From Ponticaulis profundi (lineage in GTDB: Bacteria > Pseudomonadota > Alphaproteobacteria > Caulobacterales > Hyphomonadaceae), in the NCBI RefSeq assembly GCF_042659465.1, contig NZ_JBHSSW010000001.1:1-64000 (forward strand): a stretch of DNA of 64,000 nt. Reading direction: 5' to 3'. The position numbers and the translations under genes were made by a program. Below, piece by piece: positions 24,982-33,293 of this stretch. Within the stretch, counting starts at the first letter, position 1. Each line of letters opens with the position of its first letter. Below the pieces are notes generated by a model that was given only the letters and a program-made list of their open reading frames with translations, was not told the origin of the DNA and ran no database searches.

Positions 24982-26057
24982 TGGTTTGGTCCGAATGCAG
25001 CCAGTAGTTCTTCTTCACAGGCTACGTCGTCTGCATTGTTCTGTTGTATGTCGGGTGCAACTTTTGGGGCATCTTTAAGTTTTGCTTTTCGCTTTTTTTT
25101 TGCTCGCATGGGGAGGCCTGCGAAGAATGTCTTCATGACGTGATCTACACCATGCGAATTTACACTTCGCATATTCGGCTCAAAAAACGTGCCGCGGTAT
25201 GGTGCGGAGTTGATGATCTCGTAGGAGGGGAAATATGAAACTCGCTTAGAAGTTTTTTCTACACTGCCAGCAACAGCACGCAGTATTGATTTGGATTCCA
25301 TCGTTGCGACAAGAACATGGTTTCCGGAATTGGTGGCGGTCAGCGGGACGGGCGATACCGTTAGCAAGATGTTTGGACCGTTTTCGCGGGCGGCGCGCAT
25401 TTTACGGATTGCGGTGGTAAGGGATCGTTTAATAAAATTATAGTCTTGATTTTGAAAAACATGTTTTTCCGGGTCGAACGTCCCCGCGACTGTACCGGGA
25501 CACATAGGATACTCGAAGCCGCCGTCCTTATCCCACCAACTTTCGGTAAGTCCTAAAGTGAAAACGAATATATCACTCTCGAGGATGGCCCGTTTGAAGG
25601 CGTGAATGCATTGCTGGCGGGAGGCTAGCATTTCTTCGACTGAGGCAAAACCATCAGGCTCAATCGTTGGCCGGAATGGGTCTATAATACGTCCAGATTT
25701 TTCCCAGTAAATCTTCGGTGCTTCGCGTTCTTCTAAGGCCCATTCAGTCCATTGAAGAAGCAGCGAGGTAGTGTATATATTTGCGGTGCGTGCGCTGAAG
25801 ATTCCGTAGTTAAACGATTTTGCTGTTTCAGGAGACGTGCCCCCTGGTGCCGGTTCAGCATCTAGCCATGTGAAACCGCGAGCGACGAGGGCTTTGCTGA
25901 AGTGCTGCGCGAAACATGACCCGAATGTAACAATCTTTTTTTGTTTTGTTATTGCAAATGGTGCCTTCCATAAGGAGTCAATGTCAAGCATGTTGCGCTG
26001 GCCAACCGCAGGAGCCCAGAATGATCGTGGCTCAAGAGATTTGTATGGGTGAGACAT
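24978..26057 (-). CDS. GSCFA domain protein
   Basis: 359 residues from ATG 26057, preceded by GAGGATAG; the TTG one codon earlier is less likely. The name-giving motif F-G-S-C-F-A-Q-H is at about 45-52, followed by F-N-Y-G, W-x-D-P-F-R-type elements (I-I-D-P-F-R-P), and L-G-L-T-E-S-W-W (about 168-175), all usual for the family. GSCFA is a distant SGNH-hydrolase relative; its substrates are unknown, but it is common in capsule and exopolysaccharide regions. The C-terminal 45 residues are Lys/Ala/acid-rich and disordered-looking. Low-GC codon use. Confidence 0.8.
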   Translation of the reverse strand: MSHPYKSLEPRSFWAPAVGQRNMLDIDSLWKAPFAITKQKKIVTFGSCFAQHFSKALVARGFTWLDAEPAPGGTSPETAKSFNYGIFSARTANIYTTSLLLQWTEWALEEREAPKIYWEKSGRIIDPFRPTIEPDGFASVEEMLASRQQCIHAFKRAILESDIFVFTLGLTESWWDKDGGFEYPMCPGTVAGTFDPEKHVFQNQDYNFIKRSLTTAIRKMRAARENGPNILLTVSPVPLTATNSGNHVLVATMESKSILRAVAGSVEKTSKRVSYFPSYEIINSAPYRGTFFEPNMRSVNSHGVDHVMKTFFAGLPMRAKKKRKAKLKDAPKVAPDIQQNNADDVACEEELLAAFGPNQ

Positions 26058-27032
26058 CAAGCTATCCTCGCATTCGTTTTGGGTGCAATAAATTTAGCAC
26101 GAGCTTATTTTCACATCTACTCATGATTAGCATTCATCGGTAAACGTACACTGTGAATTTGCTGACTGTCTATACGCAGTTTGTTGGTGCGCTGTTTCGA
26201 AGTTCGAGAACCTGGGGCGTTAGTCTATTAGTTCGGCAGTGTGCGATATATCTTACACGTTAGCCAGATGTTCTTGAGCAATTATTCACCCTCGAACTTA
26301 GGTTCTTTCCGGGCTTCTTGGTGTTGTGTTCGGAGTTTCCGATCGTCGCAGAACTGGCGTGGTTCGAGATTTCTTTCACTTCACAGATTGGAAACCCGGC
26401 CAGCCAAGTCTAACTAATTCGGAGGACGCGGACCGTTGAGCAAGCAGTGGACGGGCGCTATATTCTTCAGTAGATCAAGGGCCACGAATTGCTGCTTGGC
26501 ATTCTGTGTTGATAGCAATGATGCTGCCTTTGACGCATTTGGCACACATCTCCAGAGGGCAGTAGTTTCAATCAGGCTAAAAGGTCTGACCGCGTAGGCG
26601 GTTCGATATCAAAATGGGGGTGGCTCTAGAAGAAGATGCATCATGGACTATTGTGCGGCTTTCGAGCTCACGCTGCCTTTCGTGCGCCCAAGGTGCGTCG
26701 GCCATTGCGTGCGCTTGCTTTGCTGTCGGTGGAGGAGTTTTGGCCCATCTTGCTTTAGCCTTGCGAATATAGTAGGCTTTTTACAAAAACCGCGGGCATA
26801 AATTGCTCATATGTACTAAGTTCATAGAGAATGCTCAGACCCTCCGACAGATCAAGCAGTGGGGGATTTGGTAGTCTCTCTTTATTTGAGGTCTCACGCA
26901 ACGCAAAAACGTTGTTTTAAGCAACGCGATAAATTATGAAAAGCGCATCGGTGCCAATGGTAGCCGCGATACCTTATATAATTTTGTGATAATAAATACT
27001 CGAGTTGATGCCGGGAAATTGTAGATCACTGA
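26058..27032. other. Gene-free right part of the island
   Basis: About 975 bp in which no frame on either strand reaches a believable length or shows a known motif. GC rises and falls along it: 26620-26760 is GC-rich, 26770-27030 is AT-rich. This suggests a mosaic of decayed pieces. No terminal inverted repeats, tRNA or integrase fragment could be recognised by eye. Confidence 0.5.
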
Positions 27033-27035
27033 CGT

Positions 27036-27494
27036 TCAGCGTAGAGCCATGCTCAGGGCTTCGATCATCACCTGCGTAAGCAGGGCGATAAACAGGCCCC
27101 AGCCAAAGCTGAAAAATGTGCCAATAATGATGTATTCGCTCATTTTACGCTGGCCGATTTCCTTCACTTCGCCAAAGCGGAGAATGGATTTCGCAGCGAT
27201 CAGAAAACCGACCCCTGTGGGCTCCCCCATCAGAACCAGCAACATGATGAGGGCTCGCTCGAGATAACCGATATAAAGCCCGCCATTCGTCAGGCCCGAG
27301 GGTTCTGCGCCAAGTTCATCTGCCAGCGGCTTTGTGAAAATCCGGATGAGAAAGGCACCGAGAAACAGGCTCAGCCCCAGCCCGATCACGACAGCAATTG
27401 TGAAGGCGATATCGAGCGGAAATCCCAGCAGGAAAAGTCCGAAACTGATCGCAAGGGCGAGCGCCGAGGCGATGAGATAGCCTTTCACAAACAT
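27036..27494 (-). CDS. Membrane protein, DUF3307 C-terminal-like
   Basis: 152 residues with about four helices (5-24, 29-50, 72-95, 122-145). The stretch G-Y-L-E-R-A-L-I-M-L-L-V-L-M-G and A-A-K-S-I-L-R-F-G-E, then S-E-Y-I-I-I-G-T, resembles the C-terminal half of DUF3307 proteins as I know them. No function is established. It is encoded 48 bp downstream of the SatD-like gene on the same strand, a pairing also seen for full DUF3307 proteins. The gap contains CTGTC/GACAG repeats. This is the intact copy of the pair bounding the island. Confidence 0.7.
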   Translation of the reverse strand: MFVKGYLIASALALAISFGLFLLGFPLDIAFTIAVVIGLGLSLFLGAFLIRIFTKPLADELGAEPSGLTNGGLYIGYLERALIMLLVLMGEPTGVGFLIAAKSILRFGEVKEIGQRKMSEYIIIGTFFSFGWGLFIALLTQVMIEALSMALR

Positions 27495-27505
27495 AGGGCG
27501 CCTTT

Positions 27506-27555
27506 CTGACAGGTCTATTGGCCTGTCTTTCTGTTGACAGGCTTAAACGGCTGTC
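27506..27555. promoter_or_regulatory. CTGTC/GACAG repeats between the SatD-like and membrane genes
   Basis: The short gap carries CTGACAGG (27506-27513), CCTGTC (27522-27527), GACAG (27536-27540) and CTGTC (27551-27555), giving overlapping inverted pairs such as ACAGG-N8-CCTGT. The same half-sites recur in front of the SatD-like gene. It is probably an internal operator. The leftmost half-site is also kept in the decayed copy at 22201-22210. Confidence 0.45.
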
Positions 27556-28229
27556 TTGTCCGTGATGAGAGTATGCCAGTCGGTTTCCTCGAACACAATC
27601 AACGCTTCCTGCACGGCGCGCCAGTTGGCACCGCGTAGCGAGTCCGTGACGGTTTGCTTGCGAACATTTGGTGTGAGGAGCCCGCCAATATCCTCGTGCG
27701 TGGCATCTTTATGGAGGAGGGCCAGCCCGGATATTTCGGCCTGACGTCTGGTCCAGTTTCGCAGGAATGCGCTGCAGATATGGGTGGTGGCGAGCACCCA
27801 GTCTGACAGCGGGCCAACACGCTCTGGCAGGTGCGTGGTCAGATCGAAATAGCCCGTCATCTTCGAGAGGGCGCGGCCTGACAAAATGAAGGCTTCACCG
27901 CTGGAAAGCGCGATATCATCCTGCCTGACGTCTTCGACATGGCCAATGCCGATGGAAATGCGGGTGTCGGCATCAAGCCGCGCACGAAGCTCTGCCCGGA
28001 TCAGCACGGACAGGCGCAGCGCGTACTGAGGCGCCGTCATGGCGAGCTGCCAGGCGTCTCCGCTGAAGAATTCGGGCGTTCCGATGACGACATCGCCCCA
28101 GTCATACTCAAAGCGCGCGACCGTTTCCCGGATCACATCGCGTATCCGGCCGATTTCTGCGGCTGTGAGTTCTGTTGAGCCTATGATATCGCCGCTGAGG
28201 ACAGCGATCACCTGATATGTCTGTACCAT
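27543..28229 (-). CDS. SatD-like protein
   Basis: 228 residues. The N-terminal half opens with I-A-V-L-S-G-D-I-I-G-S-T-E-L (about 8-21), the G-D-I-I-x-S signature of SatD-type proteins, and later has I-S-I-G-I-G-H-V and S-G-E-A-F-x-x-S-G-R-A-L, a fold distantly related to nucleotidyl-cyclase-like domains. The last 60 residues contain a helix-turn-helix-like region (N-V-R-K-Q-T-V-T-D-S-L-R-G-A-N-W). That suits a DNA-binding autoregulator acting at the CTGTC/GACAG repeats on both sides. It pairs with the DUF3307-like gene. Confidence 0.65.
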   Translation of the reverse strand: MVQTYQVIAVLSGDIIGSTELTAAEIGRIRDVIRETVARFEYDWGDVVIGTPEFFSGDAWQLAMTAPQYALRLSVLIRAELRARLDADTRISIGIGHVEDVRQDDIALSSGEAFILSGRALSKMTGYFDLTTHLPERVGPLSDWVLATTHICSAFLRNWTRRQAEISGLALLHKDATHEDIGGLLTPNVRKQTVTDSLRGANWRAVQEALIVFEETDWHTLITDKTAV

Positions 28230-28254
28230 GGGACTTCTCGACAGCCTGATTTAC

Positions 28255-28287
28255 CTGTCTAGTTTAAGACAGTTTAATTCGCCTGTC
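28255..28287. promoter_or_regulatory. Putative operator of the SatD-like gene
   Basis: CTGTCTAGTTTAAGACAG (28255-28272) is a 6-bp inverted repeat with a 6-bp spacer, followed by another CCTGTC at 28282-28287, 25-60 bp upstream of the divergently read start at 28229. With the repeats at 27506-27555 it suggests one regulator binding both sites, most simply the SatD-like protein. Confidence 0.5.
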
Positions 28288-28341
28288 AAAGCGATAGGTC
28301 GGTCAGAAATATGCGCCGTCCATTATTGACAATCACTCTCA

Positions 28342-28367
28342 ATTCAACAATTCCGGAATTATTGAAT
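28342..28367. promoter_or_regulatory. 26-bp near-perfect palindrome before arsC
   Basis: Centred on TTCCGGAA at 28351-28358, both arms match over 13 bases with one mismatched pair (28348/28361). It ends 13 bp before the arsC start and overlaps an alternative ATG, which supports the later start. The ATTCAA/TTGAAT ends resemble ArsR-type operators, but no arsR gene is visible here. Confidence 0.6.
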
Positions 28368-28380
28368 GAGGGGGTCAGGC

Positions 28381-28800
28381 ATGATTGTCATCCATCACAA
28401 TCCAGACTGCGGAACATCGCGAAATGTGCTCAGGACGATTGAGGCTGCAGGATATGAACCGGTCGTCATTGAGTATCTGAAAGAAGGCTGGACGCGGCCG
28501 CAATTGCTGGCGCTGTTTGCCGCCGCTGACCTGACCCCGCGGACGGCTCTGCGTGAAACCAAATCCCCGGCAAAGGAATTGGGACTCCTCGAAGACGATG
28601 TTTCAGACGAGGAGATTCTGACGGCCATGCTTGAACATCCCGTATTGGTGAACCGTCCCATTGTGTGCTCGGCGAAGGGTGTGAAGCTCTGTCGTCCGAG
28701 TGAGGCCGTGCTCGACCTGCTCGAGACCTGGCCAGAAGGGCCGTTTCACAAGGAGGATGGCGACCTCCTGATCAATGAGAAGGGTGAGCGCGTTGGCTGA
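28381..28800 (+). CDS. arsC: Arsenate reductase, glutaredoxin-dependent type
   Basis: 139 residues from ATG 28381 with GAGGGGG ahead (an ATG five codons upstream overlaps the palindrome). The catalytic Cys10 lies in H-N-P-D-C-G-T-S-R-N, and the conserved Arg of H-P-V-L-V-N-R-P-I-V (about 93) is present, so this is the ArsC/Spx-fold enzyme that reduces arsenate to arsenite with glutathione and glutaredoxin. It overlaps arsH by about 26 bp. No arsenite pump is in the window. Confidence 0.92.
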   Translation: MIVIHHNPDCGTSRNVLRTIEAAGYEPVVIEYLKEGWTRPQLLALFAAADLTPRTALRETKSPAKELGLLEDDVSDEEILTAMLEHPVLVNRPIVCSAKGVKLCRPSEAVLDLLETWPEGPFHKEDGDLLINEKGERVG

Positions 28801-29509
28801 GGATACTTTCCCGAACCTCGATGAAGGCAAATTCCGTCCTATTGACGAAGACGCGCTGATGGCGCCTGAGCGCATGACGCACAAGCCACGCATCCTGCTG
28901 TTGCATGGTTCGCTGCGCGATGTGTCCTATAGCCGGCTCGCAAATGAGGAGGCGGCGCGCATTCTGCGTCGGTTTGGGTGCGAAACACGTGTGTTTGATC
29001 CGCGCGGTCTGCCGCTGGTGGACAGTGAAGAGGATAGCCACCCCAAGGTTCGCGAACTGCGCGATCTGGTGATCTGGGCTGAAGGCATGGTCTGGTGTTC
29101 CCCGGAACGCCATGGTGCCATGACGGGCCTGATGAAGACCCAGATTGACTGGCTGCCGCTCTCTTTGGGCGGGGTACGTCCCACGCAGGGCAAGACGCTC
29201 GCCGTCATGCAGGTATCGGGTGGTTCGCAGAGCTTTAATGCCGTCAATCAGATGCGCATTCTCGGGCGCTGGATGCGCCTGATCACCATACCCAATCAGT
29301 CGTCCGTCGCGAAAGCCTGGCTCGAATTTGAGGAAGACGGTCGCATGAAGCCGTCATCCTATTATGACCGGATCGTCGATGTGATGGAGGAGCTGGTCAA
29401 ATTCACGCTGCTTACCCGCGAACGCGCGGGCTATCTGGTGGACCGATACTCAGAGCGTAAAGAGACGGCAGCCGACGTATCTGCCCGTGTTGGACAGCGA
29501 AATATGTAG
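28775..29509 (+). CDS. arsH: ArsH NADPH-dependent FMN oxidoreductase
   Basis: 244 residues. The FMN-binding loop G-S-L-R-D-V-S-Y-S-R is at about 45-54, followed by the flavodoxin-like P-E-R-H-G-A-M-T-G-L-M-K-T-Q-I-D-W segment (about 110-126) typical of ArsH. Enzymes of this family oxidise trivalent organoarsenicals and give arsenic or methylarsenite resistance. The start is uncertain: ATG 28775, GTG 28784 and TTG 28793 (best spaced from AAGGGTGAG) all overlap or abut the end of arsC, so the pair is coupled. Confidence 0.9.
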   Translation: MRRVSALAEDTFPNLDEGKFRPIDEDALMAPERMTHKPRILLLHGSLRDVSYSRLANEEAARILRRFGCETRVFDPRGLPLVDSEEDSHPKVRELRDLVIWAEGMVWCSPERHGAMTGLMKTQIDWLPLSLGGVRPTQGKTLAVMQVSGGSQSFNAVNQMRILGRWMRLITIPNQSSVAKAWLEFEEDGRMKPSSYYDRIVDVMEELVKFTLLTRERAGYLVDRYSERKETAADVSARVGQRNM

Positions 29510-29666
29510 CTTTAAGTGATAAGGTTCTGACTTAAAATCACTGCGAGCAAAAGGTCACAAATCTGTCGTTGAAAGATCACAGAAGGTTCGGCTTTCTGTA
29601 ATCGAACTGATGCGGATTTCCGACAACAACCCCGACAGCTGAGTGGGAAACAAGCTGAGGGGTAAC

Positions 29667-32303
29667 ATGAAACTCAAATCCTATATTCTGGCGAGCAGTG
29701 CCATTCTGCTGGCCACTTCACCCGTTTTTGCACAGGCAGCCGAGCAGACGGACGAAGAGATCAAGCTGGAAACCGTCACCGTGCAGGGGTCTCTCCTGTC
29801 TCGCCAGCGCGGCATCGCCGACAAGCGCGACGCGCTGTCCGTCATTGATGCGCTGGGCATCGACGAACTTGGTCAGCTGCCAGACAAGAATATCGGAGAA
29901 AGCCTGAACCGTCTTGCCGGTGTGTCCATGCTCGTTGAGAAAGGCGAGGGGCGTTATGTCCAGATCCGCGGCATCAATCCATCGCTGAACAATGTCACGA
30001 TCAATGGCGCCAATATGGGCTCGCCAGAGACCGAGAATGGCGGCCGGAATGCGCCGCTCGATATCCTGTCTGGCGGCGTGCTGGGTGCCGTTCAGGTGAT
30101 CAAGGCGCCAACTGCCGACATGGATGCGCAAGGCATTGGCGGCACGGTGAATGTCGAGACCAAGTCACCCTTCGACAAGGATGATGAGCTTTGGGGCTAT
30201 GTGACCGCGCGCTATGGCTTTGAAGAGATCGACCCGAAAGATCAGGCCTATGGCGGCGAAAACCCGTATGGCATTGACGGTACGCTCTCTGGCAAAACGG
30301 CTGACAAGAAGCTCGGCTGGCTGGTTGCCGGTTCATGGTCTGACCGCGAATATATCGCGCCAGGTTTCTATCAGGATGACTGGGTAAGCTATGAGGCCGA
30401 TCCTGCCACGGGCAGTGTTGGCGGTGCAGCGCCGGAAAACGTGAAGAACAACTATTATGTCATCGGCCGTGAACGTCTGAACCTGAACGGTGTTCTGGAA
30501 TATCGTCCGGACAGCAATTCCAAATATTTCGCGCGCGCTTTCTATGCCGAGTGGAACGAGTATCAGCACCGAAATCGCTATGAGCAGAATTTCGACACGG
30601 ATATCGTCTTCACCTCTGCCAATAGCGGCACATCTGGCGAGAACCGCATCGCGACCAATATTCGTCTGGAGAATGCCGACAAGAGCATTTTCTCTTTCAC
30701 GGCAGGTGGTGAGAACGTTATCGACGCCTTCACGCTGAATTATGAGGCGCAGGCGAACAAGAACGAGATCGACGAACCTTACTCCTATTGGGAGTGGCGT
30801 TCCGGTCGTGACTTTGGCCCGAACCAATTCAGCATTTCAGGAGATGGCGTTGTCGCAATCACGCCGGATGCGGGTACCCCGGACCGTCAGGACCCGTCTC
30901 TGATCGATTTCCGCCGCGCGCGTTTCCAGGACAGCCATATGGAAGAGGATGGCTTCTCGGGCAAAGTTGATCTGCGCTGGGATATGGATGACCGGACCTG
31001 GCTCAAGACGGGTGTGAAAGCGCGTCAGACGGACCGCGAATGGGATTACAGCCGTGACCGCTTTGACGGTGGCGCGCAGGATCTCAATCTGGGCAGCTCG
31101 GCAAGCTTCACGAATGGTGCGTTCACCAACTGCATCGACGAAGGCTGTGCACCGAACATCTTCATGGATGTTGATGCCATGAATGCTTTTCTGAATGACC
31201 CGGCAAATGCGGCATACTTTGAAGAGAATGCGAGCGACGCCTTTGTTCAGGATTTCTCTTCAGACTACAGCATCAAGGAAACCGTGCTGGCTGCCTACGC
31301 CATGGGTGTTCGCGAGTATGGCAATGTGGAGCTGATTGGTGGCCTGCGCGTCGAGGCGACGGATGTTGAAAGCACGGGCTATGTGCTTGAGGATGACACT
31401 GCGGTCGAGATCGAAGATGGCGGCGACTATGTCACCTGGCTGCCATCGCTGCTGGCCAACTGGAACGTGCGGGATGATCTGAAAATTCGCGGATCTGTCA
31501 CCCGTGCCCTGGGGCGTCCTGAGTATAATGATGTTGCACCGAACGCGAATTACTCAGAAGAGCTGGGCATTGCCAATCTGTCGATTGGTAATCCGGACCT
31601 CGAGCCTCGTACATCCTGGAACTATGATGCGTCGATTGAGTGGTATCCGAACGAATTCAGCATGTTCTCTGCTGCGGTGTTCTACAAGGATATCTCTGAC
31701 GATCTGATTTCTCTGTCTGAGCGTTACACCTCGCAGGCAGACATTCAGGCGGCCCTGAACGCACGTGGCCTTGGCGGCGCGGTCGATACAACCGGTGTGA
31801 CAGAGCTGAACATCTCCACGACGGTGAATGGTGGTTCCAGTACGCTGAAAGGCATTGAGCTGATCGCTCAGACGCAGTTCGATGACTATCTGCCAGACGC
31901 TCTGGCAGGCCTTGGTGTGTCGGCATCTGCAACATTCCTGGATGGTGAAACGGAAGTGAATGGTGAAACCCTGCCGCTGTTGAACCAGGCCGAGAAAACC
32001 TATGCGCTGACCTTCTTCTATCAGAACCACGGCGTCGATGCGTCGGTCAGCTATGCCTATAATGACAGCTTCCTGACCGATGTGAATCTCGCCGATTCCG
32101 ACCTCGACCTCTATCAGGGATCATTTGGTCGCTGGGATGCGAAGGTGTCCTATGAGCTGCGTGAGGATCTGAAACTCTTCATTGAGGGCGTGAACCTGAA
32201 TGATGAGCCAACCTCGGAATTCCAGGGCGGCAGCGACAGCCGTGTCACGGAATTCGAGTATGTCGGTCGTTCCGTTTATCTCGGCTTCAGCTTCGGCTTC
32301 TAG
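29667..32303 (+). CDS. TonB-dependent receptor (Caulobacter/Xanthomonas type)
   Basis: 878 residues from ATG 29667 (GAGGGG upstream). Signal peptide of 22-24 residues (cleavage near V-F-A-Q), then V-T-V-Q-G as a TonB-box-like segment (about 36-40). The plug domain has L-G-Q-L-P-D-K-N-I-G-E-S-L-N-R-L-A-G-V (about 66-84) and Q-I-R-G-I-N. A 22-stranded barrel follows, ending in the aromatic strand Y-L-G-F-S-F-G-F. The plug sequence is of the type used in Caulobacterales for sugars and other nutrients. A 157-bp gap separates it from arsH, and the partner secreted gene follows. Confidence 0.92.
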   Translation: MKLKSYILASSAILLATSPVFAQAAEQTDEEIKLETVTVQGSLLSRQRGIADKRDALSVIDALGIDELGQLPDKNIGESLNRLAGVSMLVEKGEGRYVQIRGINPSLNNVTINGANMGSPETENGGRNAPLDILSGGVLGAVQVIKAPTADMDAQGIGGTVNVETKSPFDKDDELWGYVTARYGFEEIDPKDQAYGGENPYGIDGTLSGKTADKKLGWLVAGSWSDREYIAPGFYQDDWVSYEADPATGSVGGAAPENVKNNYYVIGRERLNLNGVLEYRPDSNSKYFARAFYAEWNEYQHRNRYEQNFDTDIVFTSANSGTSGENRIATNIRLENADKSIFSFTAGGENVIDAFTLNYEAQANKNEIDEPYSYWEWRSGRDFGPNQFSISGDGVVAITPDAGTPDRQDPSLIDFRRARFQDSHMEEDGFSGKVDLRWDMDDRTWLKTGVKARQTDREWDYSRDRFDGGAQDLNLGSSASFTNGAFTNCIDEGCAPNIFMDVDAMNAFLNDPANAAYFEENASDAFVQDFSSDYSIKETVLAAYAMGVREYGNVELIGGLRVEATDVESTGYVLEDDTAVEIEDGGDYVTWLPSLLANWNVRDDLKIRGSVTRALGRPEYNDVAPNANYSEELGIANLSIGNPDLEPRTSWNYDASIEWYPNEFSMFSAAVFYKDISDDLISLSERYTSQADIQAALNARGLGGAVDTTGVTELNISTTVNGGSSTLKGIELIAQTQFDDYLPDALAGLGVSASATFLDGETEVNGETLPLLNQAEKTYALTFFYQNHGVDASVSYAYNDSFLTDVNLADSDLDLYQGSFGRWDAKVSYELREDLKLFIEGVNLNDEPTSEFQGGSDSRVTEFEYVGRSVYLGFSFGF

Positions 32304-32332
32304 TCCGGCTTCGTCTGAGACTGATAATGGAT

Positions 32333-32352
32333 CGGGCAGGTTTACCTGCCCG
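32333..32352 (+). terminator. Hairpin between the TonB receptor and its partner gene
   Basis: CGGGCAGG, loop TTTA, CCTGCCCG: a perfect 8-bp stem 30 bp after the receptor stop. Only a mixed GTCTCCTTGTTT follows, so it may attenuate rather than stop transcription, lowering expression of the downstream secreted protein relative to the receptor. Confidence 0.55.
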
Positions 32353-32378
32353 GTCTCCTTGTTTGGGGGAGAGGAAAC

Positions 32379-33293
32379 ATGACCCTTCTGAAAATCGCTT
32401 TGTTCGCTGTGACCTGTCTCATGGCGACGTTTTTTCCGGCACTGATGGTGTCAGCTCAGCAGACGTCCGGGATTCCGGAACTGGGCTCGCTCAGCAATTA
32501 TGAGCCGCCAGAGGTACAGATGCTGAGTGCGGAGACCCTTCGCGTCTATGAGGCCCCGGAGGCTGACCAGGGCGTGGCGGTCGATGAGACCTATTTCTAC
32601 CCGGTCGACAATGCTGTGATCGGCAAATACCGACGCGACACAGGTGAGCTGGTTGCGCGTTTCATGACGGCGCCAAAAGGCCTGCTCCGGCATATGAATT
32701 CCTGTTATGCGCGGGACGCCAAGCTCTGGTGCGCCAATTCGAACTATTCGCTGACGCCGATGGCATCATCCGTCGAAGTGTTTGACGCCGAGACCATGAC
32801 GCATGAGACGAGCTGGTCTCTGGGCCTTATGGATGAAGGCTCTCTCACCTGGTTTGACGACTGGCGCGGTGATCGCATTGCAGGCTTTGCGCATTATTCG
32901 AAAAATGGCGGGCTGGCCTTCAAGGGCAGCGAGTTTTCCGGCGTGGTCGTGTTTGATGCGGACTGGCGACGCAAGGGTGGCTGGATGATGCCCGCGAGCG
33001 TGGTTGAGCGCATGGCGCCTTATGCGGCTTCAGGCGGTGCAATCGGTCCGGATGGATTGCTGTACCTGCTGGGTCATGATCTGCCGGAAATGTATGTTGT
33101 GGCGCGCCCGACCATGGGGCCGGTTCTGATCCATGTGGCAACGATTGCGCTGGAAGCAGAAGGCCAGGCATTTTCGTTTGTGCCGGGCGATAGCCGGGAG
33201 ATCTTTGCGATTGATCGGCGTGAAGGCCTTGTTCGCCAGATTGCTCTGCCCGAGCTTGGCAGTTTGCCCGAAGAAGCGCTGCCGTTCGACTAG
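32379..33293 (+). CDS. Secreted beta-propeller-like protein linked to the TonB receptor
   Basis: 304 residues with a signal peptide (cleavage after V-S-A, about 26). The mature part has repeating strand units with G-V-A-V-D-E-T-Y-F-Y-P-V-D, I-G-K-Y-R-R-D-T-G-E and C-Y-A-R-D-A-K-L-W-C-A-N-S, as in propeller proteins that bind small ligands; two Cys flank the W in the third unit. GGGGGAGAGG precedes ATG 32379. It probably works in the periplasm with the receptor upstream. Its TAG stop shares CTAG with the stop of the convergent gene. Confidence 0.65.
   Translation: MTLLKIALFAVTCLMATFFPALMVSAQQTSGIPELGSLSNYEPPEVQMLSAETLRVYEAPEADQGVAVDETYFYPVDNAVIGKYRRDTGELVARFMTAPKGLLRHMNSCYARDAKLWCANSNYSLTPMASSVEVFDAETMTHETSWSLGLMDEGSLTWFDDWRGDRIAGFAHYSKNGGLAFKGSEFSGVVVFDADWRRKGGWMMPASVVERMAPYAASGGAIGPDGLLYLLGHDLPEMYVVARPTMGPVLIHVATIALEAEGQAFSFVPGDSREIFAIDRREGLVRQIALPELGSLPEEALPFD

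Larger units (their letters stand above)
21881..27514. repeat. Direct duplication bounding a low-GC island
   Basis: The segment 21881-22210 and the segment 27033-27514 are direct copies, both beginning CGTTCAGCGTAGAGCCATGC and both ending CGCCTTTCTGACAGGT. The 4.8 kb between them has distinctly lower GC and holds the sulfotransferase, SGNH and GSCFA genes. The left copy is decayed and the right copy is intact, so the arrangement looks like insertion with gene-length target duplication or homologous integration of a circular piece. Confidence 0.8.
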
